Assembly (NCBI GenBank): GCA_913043885.1
Contig: CAJWOB010000095.1
Location: 1 to 8,172 of the forward strand
Length of the DNA stretch: 8,172 nt
Reading direction: 5' to 3'
Source: an uncultured Spirochaetaceae bacterium
GTDB taxonomy: Bacteria; Spirochaetota; Spirochaetia; SZUA-6; Bin103
The translations under genes were made by a program, and so were the position numbers. Shown piece by piece: positions 1 to 8,123 of this stretch. How positions within the stretch are numbered: the stretch's first letter is position 1; every line of letters starts with the position of its first letter. Below the pieces are notes generated by a model that saw nothing but the letters and a program-made list of their open reading frames with translations, ran no database searches and was not told the origin of the DNA.

Positions 1-114
1 TGGACCTCCGCCTCCACGACGCTCCTTGACTTTTGGGTCACAACCGGCTCCGCCAAGCCGGCGTCCAACCCCTTCAAGCAGATTCTTACCAACTTCGCGG
101 ACGCCACGGGCCAC
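1..114 (+). CDS. Probable fragment of an extracellular solute-binding protein (partial at both ends)
   Basis: This is an open plus-strand frame beginning at base 1 with no start codon in view. 33 of its first 38 codons end in G or C, against 17/38 at first and 22/38 at second positions, which is the coding bias expected in a GC-rich genome. The peptide contains LDFWVTTGS followed by NPFKQILTNFADATGH. That resembles the first strand and helix of family-1 ABC-transporter sugar-binding proteins, where a 'FW...' strand is followed by 'hhxxFxxxTG'. Beyond about base 114 the same frame runs over prmC and becomes an Arg/Pro-rich shadow, so the real gene is cut there. Family assignment rests on about 30 residues and is tentative. 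The fragment faces the opposite way from every other gene and appears to come from another locus. Confidence 0.35.
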
Positions 115-640
115 CCGCCGCGGGGAGCAGGTCGGCCTGCTCACAGGACGCCAGCGTGGCCCCGAGCGCGGCAGCGTTGGCGTCACACACCCGTAATGCG
201 TCGGCAGAGATGTCCGACGCGGCTACCGCCCAGTACGGGCGCTCCAGCGCCAGCGTTATCGCCAACGCTCCCGAGCCGGTGCCGAGGTCGAGAACCTGCA
301 GCGGGCCGTCCGGTAGTGAGCTCAACGCGAGATCGATCAGCAGCTCGGTCTCCGGGCGCGGGATCAGAACCCGATCGTCGACCGCAAACCGGCGGCCGTA
401 GAACTCCTTGAAGCCGCGGATGTAGGCGAGGGGCTCGCCGGCGCCGCGCCGCGCCACCAGCGCCTCGAGCCGTCGCGCCTGGGCGGGCGCCAGCGTCTCC
501 GGCAGTGCCGCCAGCGTGCGCTCCTTGGCCTCGCCGCGCACGGTGGCGATCAGCAGCGTGGCATCGAGGAAGGGCGACTCGGCGCCGTGGCCTCCCACCG
601 CCCGCAGCTGGGCCGCCGCCCACTGCAGCCAATCACGCAC
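86..640 (-). CDS. prmC: Peptide chain release factor N5-glutamine methyltransferase PrmC, truncated at its C terminus
   Basis: PrmC uses S-adenosylmethionine to methylate the Gln of the GGQ motif in release factors 1 and 2 and acts in the cytoplasm. The 184 residues show the N-terminal helical domain (about 1-75), the family block with GEPLAYIRG and EFYG (68-82), VLIPRPETE (91-99) and the SAM-binding loop VLDLGTGSGALAI (116-128). The family is usually about 280 residues, and its catalytic NPPY motif should follow near residue 185. Here the frame departs from the family after about residue 178 and hits TAA, so NPPY and the last third are missing. The start is taken as GTG at 640, giving MRDWLQWAAAQ as expected for the family. 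No strong ribosome binding site precedes it, and the frame stays open upstream over the prfA end. It lies 44 bases after prfA, the gene for its substrate. As it stands the product would be inactive. Confidence 0.85.
   Translation of the reverse strand: MRDWLQWAAAQLRAVGGHGAESPFLDATLLIATVRGEAKERTLAALPETLAPAQARRLEALVARRGAGEPLAYIRGFKEFYGRRFAVDDRVLIPRPETELLIDLALSSLPDGPLQVLDLGTGSGALAITLALERPYWAVAASDISADALRVCDANAAALGATLASCEQADLLPAAGGPWRPRSW
101..115. other. Junction between unrelated sequences that truncates prmC
   Basis: Reading prmC on the minus strand, family-like sequence continues to the residues GGPW (codons 115-104). It then becomes RPRSW and stops at 88-86, where PrmC proteins normally continue into a hydrophobic strand and the NPPY motif. 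From the other side, the plus-strand frame with strong GC3 bias is credible up to ATGH (103-114). The two signals meet within about 15 bases, so the breakpoint lies here. The cause could be a chimeric assembly at a contig end or a genuine rearrangement. The sequence alone cannot decide. Confidence 0.6.
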
Positions 641-684
641 CGTGGCGTCGGGGGCGGGGTGGACGGGGGCCGAAGGTGCGCTGG

Positions 685-1793
<1,109 letters not shown>

Positions 1794-1797
<4 letters not shown>

Positions 1798-2411
1798 GGC
1801 GTTGGCACGTCCCGTGGCAGGAACGGCGGCTCATCGGCGCTCTGCACCACCGCCGGCGCCATCGGCTCGCGGCCGACCAGGAAGCCGAACACGCTGCCAC
1901 AGATGCCGCCGGCGATGTGGGCAAACTGCGAGATCGAGTCGGTGTCGAAAGCGGTTACCACCTCGCGCGCAACGTAGATGAGGAGCACCAGGATGAACGT
2001 CAGCGGTATCTCCCGCGCGCGGATGTTGGTGAAGCTGCTGAGCAGAATCATCATGAACGCGACACCGCTGGCTCCCATCAGCCCGTCGGGAAGAAACAGC
2101 ACGTTGAGGATGCCAGTTGCCAAGGCCGTTACCAGCACCATGCCGAGCAGCAGCGCGGAACCGTACTTCTCTTCCAGGATGGGACCGATCAGCAGGATGA
2201 GCGAGAAGTTGGCGAGCAGATGGGTGGCATCGGCGTGACCGACCACGTGCGATATCAGCCGAACGTAGCTCAGCAGCGACCCCGCCTCGAAGGAAGGCAG
2301 CACGGCGAAGTACTGGCGTGAGAACCCGTTGAACAGCTGATCCAGAATCAGGACCACCACGGCCAAGACGGCGTAGGTGAGCACGACGGGTGCGTTGTAG
2401 CGGATTCTCAC
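1794..2411 (-). CDS. Rhomboid family intramembrane serine protease
   Basis: This is a 205-residue integral membrane protein with about six hydrophobic segments (roughly 8-27, 45-58, 66-79, 86-107, 111-127, 136-154 and 163-180; the second is weak). The catalytic residues of the rhomboid family all appear in place. HLLAN gives His64 and the oxyanion Asn68, with the same spacing as His150 and Asn154 in E. coli GlpG. GASG holds the nucleophile Ser115, and AHIAGG holds the general base His165. It therefore should cleave transmembrane helices within the bilayer; the substrate is unknown. The short soluble tail (about 181-205) is Pro-rich. The start is GTG at 2411, giving MRIRYNAPVVLTY, with a weak GAGAG-type ribosome site just upstream. 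Its TGA stop overlaps the prfA ATG, and it begins 12 bases after the mutase stop. Confidence 0.93.
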
Positions 2412-2423
2412 GACTCTCGGCCC

Positions 2424-3803
2424 CTATTTGCCTTCGATTGCCGCCAGCACGCGTTCGGTGCCTTCCGCCGCCGACGCCTCGTCGACCGCCTCCAACCGCA
2501 AGCGCAGCAGCGGTTCGGTATTGCTCGGCCGCACGTTGAACCAGAATCGATCGTAGCTCACCGAGATGCCGTCCAATTCCTCCTGCTCGGCGTCGGCGAA
2601 CGTGGTACGAACGCGCTCGAGCACCTCGGCAACGGGCTGATCATCCCGAAGAGTCACGTTGTGCTCCCCGCGCTGAATGTAGCGTTGCCGCAGCGGGGCT
2701 ACCAACTCGCCGAGCGACGCTCCCGACCGCCGCAGCAGCCGCATGAGGACGGCAAGCGCGAAGATCGACGACTCGGTGGTGAGTGTGTCGTCGACCCTGA
2801 AGTAGACATGCCCCGAGGCCTCGTTGCCGTAGAGGGCATCGTGGGCGGCCATCTGATCATAGAGATGGGTGTAGCCAACCTTGGACTTCACCGGGACCCC
2901 GCCAGCCTGTTCTATCTCCTCGGCGAACACCCGGGACGAGATGAGGTCGTAGACAATCGCCCCGCCTGCACTCTCGTTCAGCAGCTCCCGAGCGATCAGC
3001 GCGCCTGCAAACGAGCTGGACACCACCTCGGCACGATCATCGACGAAGATAACTCGATCTCCGTCGCCGTCGAGGATGCAGCCGAGCTCTGCGCCGTGCT
3101 CCCGAATGCCTTCGCACACCGCCCGCTGGCTGGCCTCCTCCAGCGGGTTGGGAACGTGCGCCGGGAACGAGCCGTCCGGCTCGGCGTTCAGGAATTCCGC
3201 ATCCAGATCTAGCAACGCGCACGCCCTGCGCACCAGCTCACCGGCGGAGCCATTCGATGCGTCGATGACCACCTTGGTGCCACGCACGCTCGACAGCGCC
3301 TGGTCGGCGTCTAGCAGCGGCGTGCAAGCGAATCGCACGTAGTCGTCCAGCGCTTCGTCCCGGGAGCCGCTATCGAGCTGCGGCTCTGGAAGGTCCTCGG
3401 GGAGCGGTGTGTCGTCGGCGGCTACCGCCGCCTCGATCGCGGACAGCCCCTTGGCGTAGCTGACCGAACCGCCGACACCGTCGTAGAGCTTGAAACCGTG
3501 GTAGCGCGGCGGGTTGTGTGATGCGGTGGTCATGAATCCGGCATCGTACCCGCGCGTCAGCTGCAGATAGTGCAGACACGGTGTGCTGACCAGCCCGACG
3601 CCGGCGACCTGCGCGCCGGTGGAGCGCACCCCCGCGCTGAAGGCGCGATAGAGGCTGGCCGAGTGGGTGCGGGCGTCGTGCCCGCCGAGGACCCGTTTCG
3701 CGCCCATGTGGTCGCCGAACGCGCGGCCGGCTCGATACGCAAGCACCTCGTCGATGCCCTCGCCGTAGATGGCGCGGATGTCGTAAGCGTGAAATGCACT
3801 CAT
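2424..3803 (-). CDS. Phosphomannomutase/phosphoglucomutase family enzyme (alpha-D-phosphohexomutase)
   Basis: Enzymes of this family interconvert hexose 1- and 6-phosphates through a phosphoserine, feeding nucleotide-sugar synthesis for cell envelope polysaccharides. Numbering from the ATG at 3803 gives 459 residues, normal for bacterial PMM/PGM. All four active-site loops are present: TTASHNPPRYHGFK with the phosphorylated Ser95; the Mg-binding DGDGDR (245-250); the sugar-specificity loop GNEASGHVYF (326-335); and the phosphate-binding loop RPSNTEP (425-431). In the sugar loop the usual GExSGH reads NEASGH, so the first Gly is Asn. The exact substrate (mannose, glucose or both) cannot be told from sequence alone. 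I chose ATG at 3803 because it overlaps the ABC-F stop as ATGA and has GGAGGA upstream. An in-frame ATG at 3824 would add seven residues with no family similarity. The stop is TAG. Confidence 0.93.
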   Translation of the reverse strand: MSAFHAYDIRAIYGEGIDEVLAYRAGRAFGDHMGAKRVLGGHDARTHSASLYRAFSAGVRSTGAQVAGVGLVSTPCLHYLQLTRGYDAGFMTTASHNPPRYHGFKLYDGVGGSVSYAKGLSAIEAAVAADDTPLPEDLPEPQLDSGSRDEALDDYVRFACTPLLDADQALSSVRGTKVVIDASNGSAGELVRRACALLDLDAEFLNAEPDGSFPAHVPNPLEEASQRAVCEGIREHGAELGCILDGDGDRVIFVDDRAEVVSSSFAGALIARELLNESAGGAIVYDLISSRVFAEEIEQAGGVPVKSKVGYTHLYDQMAAHDALYGNEASGHVYFRVDDTLTTESSIFALAVLMRLLRRSGASLGELVAPLRQRYIQRGEHNVTLRDDQPVAEVLERVRTTFADAEQEELDGISVSYDRFWFNVRPSNTEPLLRLRLEAVDEASAAEGTERVLAAIEGK

Positions 3804-5800
3804 GCGTGATGTGCTTCCTCCCATTCCTGGGTAACCGCCGTCTGCTCGGCGGCGTTGGCCTCAAGCTCGCGCTTGAGCGCCCGGGAGCGGCTACCGTCGC
3901 GCAGCACGTCTGGCCGGCCTAGCTCCTCGTGAATCTCGGCGGCGCGAGCCTCCAGTCGTTCCAGCGACCGCATCAGCTCCTCCTCGCGCGCGGCCGAGCG
4001 GCGCCCAGACCGCCGGCGGCTGCCATTCCCACTGCTAGTGGCTCGGTCCCCGGCGACCCGACCGGCGGCGCCGGCCGGCGGATCTCCGCCACCAGTGTCG
4101 CCCAGCTCCTGCTCGCGCTTCCAGGTGTAGTACTCCCAGTCGCCGGGGTAGAGACGCACGCCGCTGTCGTCGACACGCACCACCTTGCTGGCCAGCTTGG
4201 CGTTGAAGTACTCATCGTGGCTGATGAACAGCATGCTGCCCTCGTAGTGGGAAAGGGCGTCGGCGAGCACGGCGATGGCACTCAGATCGAGGTGACTGGT
4301 CGGCTCGTCGAGCAGCAGTAGATTGGTGGGGCTCAGCAGCAGCCGCACCAGCGCCACCCGCGACCGCTCGCCGCCGCTGAGCACCCCCAACTGCTTGTAC
4401 ACCTCGTCACCGCGGAACAAGAACGCGCCCAGCAGGCTGCGCACGTGCGGCACCATGTCACGGGGCGCCAGCGCCTCGGTCAGCTCCAGCACCGACCGCG
4501 ACCCGGCCAGGTCGGCGACCAGCGAGCTGCCGCCCAGCACCGAGCCGCCGGCTTCGGTCCCGCGCCCGCCGGCGGCATCGGTCTGGACCGCACCTACCTG
4601 GGTGGTACCGCCGCCCTCTGGTGTGAAGTAGCCGACCTCGACACTGGTGCCGAATCGGACGCTGCCACCGTGCGCCGGCACCGCCCCGACCAGTGCGCGC
4701 AAGAGGGTGGATTTGCCTACCCCATTGCTCCCTACCAGGGCCAGCCGATCGCCGCGTTCCACCGCCACGCTGACCTCCGAGAGCACGCGGCGCTCCCCGT
4801 AGCTGACGCTCAGCTCCTCGGCTGCCACTACCACCCGCCCACTGCGTGGCGCCGGCGGGAAGTGAAAGGCAACCTTGGACTGCACCGGTGGCGGCTCCAG
4901 GCGGGGAAGCCGCTCAAGATACTTCACCCGGCTCTGTACCATCCGCGCCTTGGATGCGTTCGCCCGGTACTTGCGCACGAAGCTCTCGATTCGGGCGATC
5001 TCTTGCTGCTGCTCCTCGTAGCGCCGGGCCATCTCATCCAGCTCCGCCTGGCGGCGTTCCAGATAGGTACTGAACGAGCACGGGTAGCGGGTCAGAGAGC
5101 CACGATAGACCTCGACCACCTCATCGCAGGTGCGATCCAGGAGCTCCCGATCGTGGGCGACGATAGCGTATGCGCCCTCGTAGTCCCGCAGGTAGCGCTC
5201 CAGCCACTGCCGGGCGTCGAGGTCCAGATAGTTGGAGGGCTCGTCGAGGAGCAGGATGTCGGCGCGGCGCAGCAGCACCCGGCCGAGCGCGATGCGCATC
5301 TGCCAGCCGGATGAGAATTCGGTGCATTCGCGCGCGGCGTCGTCGCCGGCAAACCCCAGACCGGAGAGCACCTCGGCCAGGGCCACCTCACGTTCCCGCT
5401 CGCCGTCGGTGCCCACCACATCGACCAACTCCTGGTAGCGGACGAGCAGCCCTTCGATCTTCGCCTCGTCTCGCTCTTCGACGAGCCGGTCTTCGACCCT
5501 GCGCAGCTCGCTCTCGAGAGCCAGTTGCTCCTCGAACGCGCGGCGCAGCTCGTCGCCGACGCAGCCGTCGGCCGGCCCGACCCCGGACTGAGGCAGGTAC
5601 GCCACCCGCGTGCTGCTAGCGACGTTGACGCTGCCGCTGTCGGGTCGGTTCAGCCCGGCAGCGATCCGCAGCAGGGTGGACTTGCCGCTGCCGTTGGCAC
5701 CGCACAGCGCGATGCGGGCACCGGGCTGGATACTGAGGGATGCCGCGTCCAACACCACTTGCTCGCCGTAGGCGACGGACACGGAGGCAACCGTGAGCAT
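3800..5800 (-). CDS. ABC-F family ATP-binding cassette protein (ribosome-associated, no membrane domain)
   Basis: This is a soluble protein of 666 residues with two nucleotide-binding domains. ABC-F proteins bind the ribosomal E site and modulate translation or give resistance to ribosome-targeting drugs. Domain 1 has Walker A GANGSGKST (34-42), signature SSGW (163-166), Walker B ILLLDE (182-187) and the switch His216. The interdomain linker (about 245-305) is charged and contains RKYRANASKARMVQSR, typical of the tRNA-interaction motif. Domain 2 has Walker A GSNGVGKST (357-365), LSGGE (474-478), LLLLDE (494-499) and His528. Both catalytic Glu residues are kept. Oddities are Ser for the first Gly of signature 1, a Gly/Ala/Ser/Thr-rich insertion in domain 2 (about 396-434), and a C-terminal low-complexity stretch (567-605) followed by a probable coiled coil (606-664). 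The tail is like the Uup/YheS type. It starts at ATG 5800, 12 bases after the lipoprotein stop. The specific subfamily and role are unclear. Confidence 0.93.
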   Translation of the reverse strand: MLTVASVSVAYGEQVVLDAASLSIQPGARIALCGANGSGKSTLLRIAAGLNRPDSGSVNVASSTRVAYLPQSGVGPADGCVGDELRRAFEEQLALESELRRVEDRLVEERDEAKIEGLLVRYQELVDVVGTDGEREREVALAEVLSGLGFAGDDAARECTEFSSGWQMRIALGRVLLRRADILLLDEPSNYLDLDARQWLERYLRDYEGAYAIVAHDRELLDRTCDEVVEVYRGSLTRYPCSFSTYLERRQAELDEMARRYEEQQQEIARIESFVRKYRANASKARMVQSRVKYLERLPRLEPPPVQSKVAFHFPPAPRSGRVVVAAEELSVSYGERRVLSEVSVAVERGDRLALVGSNGVGKSTLLRALVGAVPAHGGSVRFGTSVEVGYFTPEGGGTTQVGAVQTDAAGGRGTEAGGSVLGGSSLVADLAGSRSVLELTEALAPRDMVPHVRSLLGAFLFRGDEVYKQLGVLSGGERSRVALVRLLLSPTNLLLLDEPTSHLDLSAIAVLADALSHYEGSMLFISHDEYFNAKLASKVVRVDDSGVRLYPGDWEYYTWKREQELGDTGGGDPPAGAAGRVAGDRATSSGNGSRRRSGRRSAAREEELMRSLERLEARAAEIHEELGRPDVLRDGSRSRALKRELEANAAEQTAVTQEWEEAHHA
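3816..3821 (-). promoter_or_regulatory. Ribosome binding site of the phosphohexomutase gene
   Basis: GGAGGA on the minus strand lies 12 bases before the ATG at 3803. It overlaps the in-frame upstream ATG at 3824, so that upstream ATG is unlikely to be the real start. The site lies inside the last codons of the ABC-F gene. The spacing is slightly long, and coupling through the overlapping stop codon probably helps initiation. Confidence 0.6.
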
Positions 5801-5812
5801 ACTCGTCGACCG

Positions 5813-7204
5813 CTACGAGTCGAAGGCGAAGTAGATCACCAGGGCGGACCGGCTCGCGCCGTCGACGATCAGATCCTCGCTCGGGTCCCCCGCCACCACC
5901 ATCCTCACGCCGGCAGGGTCGTAGGCGAACAATGCGTTGAGCTCGCTGACGTCGTCGCCGTTGCCCCGGCCGGCGAAGGAGAAGGTCAGCACGCCGTCAA
6001 AGCGCTCCCTCATGCCGGGCGCCATGTGATAGCGGAAGTCCAGCTCCCCGGTGGGCTGCGAGCCAGCCGGTAAGAGCCGGGGCTGCAGGGCCTGCGCCCC
6101 CTTCCAGGAGAAGGTGCGGTCGTCACGCAGGGTGATGGTCCCGTACGCGCTGCTAGTCAATGTGCTGGCGCGCCGCATCAGGTCCGCGTAGAGCACATCC
6201 CGCCGGGCGCGCTCGGCGGCAATCAGGTCCGACAGCGGTACTCCCAGGTCCACGAACACAGGCGTAACTAATCGCCCTTCGCTGGTGTAGGACAGCGACA
6301 GACGGCCGCCCGGCAGAACCGTCAGACGCGGATCGGTGCCAACCTCGCTCGCGCCAGGCGCGGCGGTTACCGTCACCCCCCTGAGAATGTAGAGGCCCTC
6401 CCCGCGGCGCTCGATCTGCTCGTAGCGGAAATCGACGCTCGACTCTTCCAGACGTAGCTCGAGGATCTGTTGCCCCGCACGCGGAAACAGGCCTATCTCT
6501 GGTCGCATGCGCCGCAGGTGGATTCGGCCACTGGCCACCATGTCGCGGAAGTACTCTGGCCGCCACGTGGTAGCAAGCACACGATCGAGTAGCGGGTCGG
6601 CATCGCGCAGGCGCGCGACGTCCGCCGCCGGGTCGCCGCTGCTCTCGAACACCGGCAGGAACTCGCCAAAGGTGAAGCCAGACGTCCCGTCTTCGGTGAG
6701 AACTTCGTACCAGTAGTTCTCGTACTCACCGACCGACGCCTGCTGCGCGCTCCGCCCGATGATCTTCACTGCCTCTGCCTCGCGCAGCTGATAGACGATG
6801 GTTGCCGTCGCGCTCGACTCGGCACGAACTGGCAGGCTGTTCCTGTCGGCGTAGCCGTAGGTGGCAGCCAGTGGCGCGTAGGAATCGGCGAACAGGTCCG
6901 CTTCGGCTTGGGTGGCAAAGATGCGCGCGCGCCAGCGCTGCAGTGAGGGCAGCTGCCGCACGTCGGTGCGCTCGCCGGCGCGGCTGAGGGTCACCACGCG
7001 ATAGGTATCCTCGATTTCCGACTCGGCCATAACGACCAGCCGCTCCGCCGCCGCAAACGCCTCGCCTCCACCCACCACGCTCTCTACCAGCGCCACGCCA
7101 TAGCCGATCGGCTGCGGCGAACACGCGCTGAGCGCCAGCGCGATGGCGACAAGGGACAGGACGCCGCTACGGGGCAGCGCCCGCGGCCGGGTCGGCGGCG
7201 GCAT
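5813..7204 (-). CDS. Lipoprotein with a bacterial SH3-like domain, function unknown
   Basis: From the ATG at 7204 the product has 463 residues. It begins with a basic/proline-rich N terminus (RPRALPR), a hydrophobic core (VLSLVAIALALSAC) and a lipobox LSAC with Cys28, so it should be lipid-anchored in the envelope. Residues about 122-185 look like a bacterial SH3 fold: NSLPVR, a run with alternating hydrophobics, then WYEVLTEDGTSGFTFGEFL, the usual W-x-x-V...G..G...Y/F pattern. Such domains bind peptidoglycan or peptides in other proteins. The rest (about 190-463) is predicted beta-rich, matches no family I recognise, and ends in ALVIYFAFDS. The stop is TAG. The frame is open upstream to 7339, with another ATG at 7225, but the signal peptide fits 7204 or 7225 and not the longer form. 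It overlaps the previous gene by 38 bases and is followed 12 bases later by the ABC-F gene. Confidence 0.8.
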   Translation of the reverse strand: MPPPTRPRALPRSGVLSLVAIALALSACSPQPIGYGVALVESVVGGGEAFAAAERLVVMAESEIEDTYRVVTLSRAGERTDVRQLPSLQRWRARIFATQAEADLFADSYAPLAATYGYADRNSLPVRAESSATATIVYQLREAEAVKIIGRSAQQASVGEYENYWYEVLTEDGTSGFTFGEFLPVFESSGDPAADVARLRDADPLLDRVLATTWRPEYFRDMVASGRIHLRRMRPEIGLFPRAGQQILELRLEESSVDFRYEQIERRGEGLYILRGVTVTAAPGASEVGTDPRLTVLPGGRLSLSYTSEGRLVTPVFVDLGVPLSDLIAAERARRDVLYADLMRRASTLTSSAYGTITLRDDRTFSWKGAQALQPRLLPAGSQPTGELDFRYHMAPGMRERFDGVLTFSFAGRGNGDDVSELNALFAYDPAGVRMVVAGDPSEDLIVDGASRSALVIYFAFDS

Positions 7205-8123
7205 CCTGGTCGGCGGCGGCGTCATTCGGCGCAATGACCACCACCACCCGTCCCTCCCGTAGGAGTTGGTGATTGGTGGGATCGGCAAGCAGCGTGCGCG
7301 CCGCCTGGTTGGGGATGATGATATCCGTATCCAGCTCACCGTAGAGGCCTCGTGCCATTACCTGCAGCGGCAGCACGCCGATGCGAGGAAGGTAAGACGT
7401 GTCGTCAAGTCGCTGCGCGTAGCGCACCATACCCCAGCGGCGGAGCGCCTCGGGCGCCACCATAGTGCTGGAGTAGAAGATGTCGAGGTCTGCATCATAC
7501 ACCGTCGGCAGCAGCGCCGGCTGCAGTGGCCGATCGCCGAGCTTGGCACGCGCCGGTAGCTCACCTGCGACGAAGATCAACACCCCGGTAAACGACCGCG
7601 ATGGGTGGAATCCAAGTACCGTACGCGGCTCGGTAGTACGGGTGTGCGAGACGAACAGATCGATGAGCGGCCGGCCGTCGGGCAGCGCCAAACCTTGACT
7701 TGTCAGTGGATAGCGATATTCGGTGCGCAGCGCGGCGAGGCGCCGGTCGAGGGTGGCCAGGTACAATTGCGGCCGCGCCGCGAACGACGCCAGCTGCTCG
7801 AAGAGGCGCGAGTCGACGGCGATGGCGTCGCCAATGGTCCGCTCCGAATCCAACGGGTAGTCCGCTGCGAACACCTGGAACTGTGCTGGCGCCGCAGCCG
7901 CAGCCCGGCGGGCGGCGCGTGCACGTGCGGCCGGGAACGACAGCTGGCTGTCCAGTGGAGTAAGCGCCGCCACCACCACCGAGGCGGCCTCATGATCGAC
8001 CCACACCTCCACACCGCTGGCGGTGTTCTCCTGGGCACTCGCCCATCCGCCTCCTACCAGCAGGGCGGCTAGCGCCAGGCGGGGTGCCGTCGAGACGGTG
8101 CTCCTCCGCCCGATCGCTGGCAC
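7167..8123 (-). CDS. Exported protein of unknown function
   Basis: This 318-residue protein has a Sec-type signal peptide: basic GRRS, hydrophobic LALAALLVGGG, then ASA and a likely cleavage after Ala30. There is no lipobox Cys, so it should be released into the periplasm or outside. I do not recognise a named domain. The best-looking conserved block is at about 251-300: LPLQVMARG, then LDTDIIIP, an AARTLLADP segment and LLREGRVVVVI. It resembles a folded beta-strand end of a domain. Residues 66-80 are an Ala/Arg-rich helix. The last 18 residues repeat an Asp-Ala-Ala-Ala-Asp motif and look disordered. The GTG start at 8123 is supported by AGGAG ten bases upstream and by a TAG stop of a preceding frame that overlaps it. 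Its 3' end overlaps the SH3 lipoprotein gene, which suggests the two exported proteins act together; this is inference. Confidence 0.8.
   Translation of the reverse strand: MPAIGRRSTVSTAPRLALAALLVGGGWASAQENTASGVEVWVDHEAASVVVAALTPLDSQLSFPAARARAARRAAAAAPAQFQVFAADYPLDSERTIGDAIAVDSRLFEQLASFAARPQLYLATLDRRLAALRTEYRYPLTSQGLALPDGRPLIDLFVSHTRTTEPRTVLGFHPSRSFTGVLIFVAGELPARAKLGDRPLQPALLPTVYDADLDIFYSSTMVAPEALRRWGMVRYAQRLDDTSYLPRIGVLPLQVMARGLYGELDTDIIIPNQAARTLLADPTNHQLLREGRVVVVIAPNDAAADQDAAADPAAGAAP
7191..7226. repeat. Tandem repeat of two 18-base units
   Basis: Bases 7191-7208 and 7209-7226 begin with the same 12 bases (gtcggcggcggc) and then diverge. On the minus strand they encode the Asp-Ala-Ala-Ala-Asp repeats ending the exported protein. 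In a second frame they encode the repeated PPPTR of the lipoprotein leader (one copy lies before the ATG at 7204 and the other inside the leader). The repeat therefore lies across the gene overlap and next to both candidate lipoprotein starts (7225 and 7204). Confidence 0.7.

Noticed and set aside
641..684. Possible promoter or terminator between prfA and prmC
   Set aside because: The 44 bases are GC-rich with no clear -10/-35 elements and no stem followed by a T run.
3800..3824. Mutase start at ATG 3824
   Set aside because: That ATG overlaps the GGAGGA ribosome site, and the seven extra residues are not family-like. ATG 3803 is preferred.
4000..4090. GC-rich low-complexity stretch considered as a repeat element
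   Set aside because: It is in frame within the ABC-F gene and encodes a Gly/Ala/Arg/Ser linker before the C-terminal coiled coil. No unit repeats clearly.
4445..5314. Plus-strand open frame of 289 codons opposite the ABC-F gene
   Set aside because: The opposite strand carries all ABC-F motifs, and this frame shows no family features. It is a shadow.
5813..7339. Lipoprotein start at 7339, giving 508 residues
   Set aside because: It would place 72 unrelated residues before the lipobox Cys and overlap the preceding gene by 173 bases. A start at 7204 (or 7225) gives a proper signal peptide.
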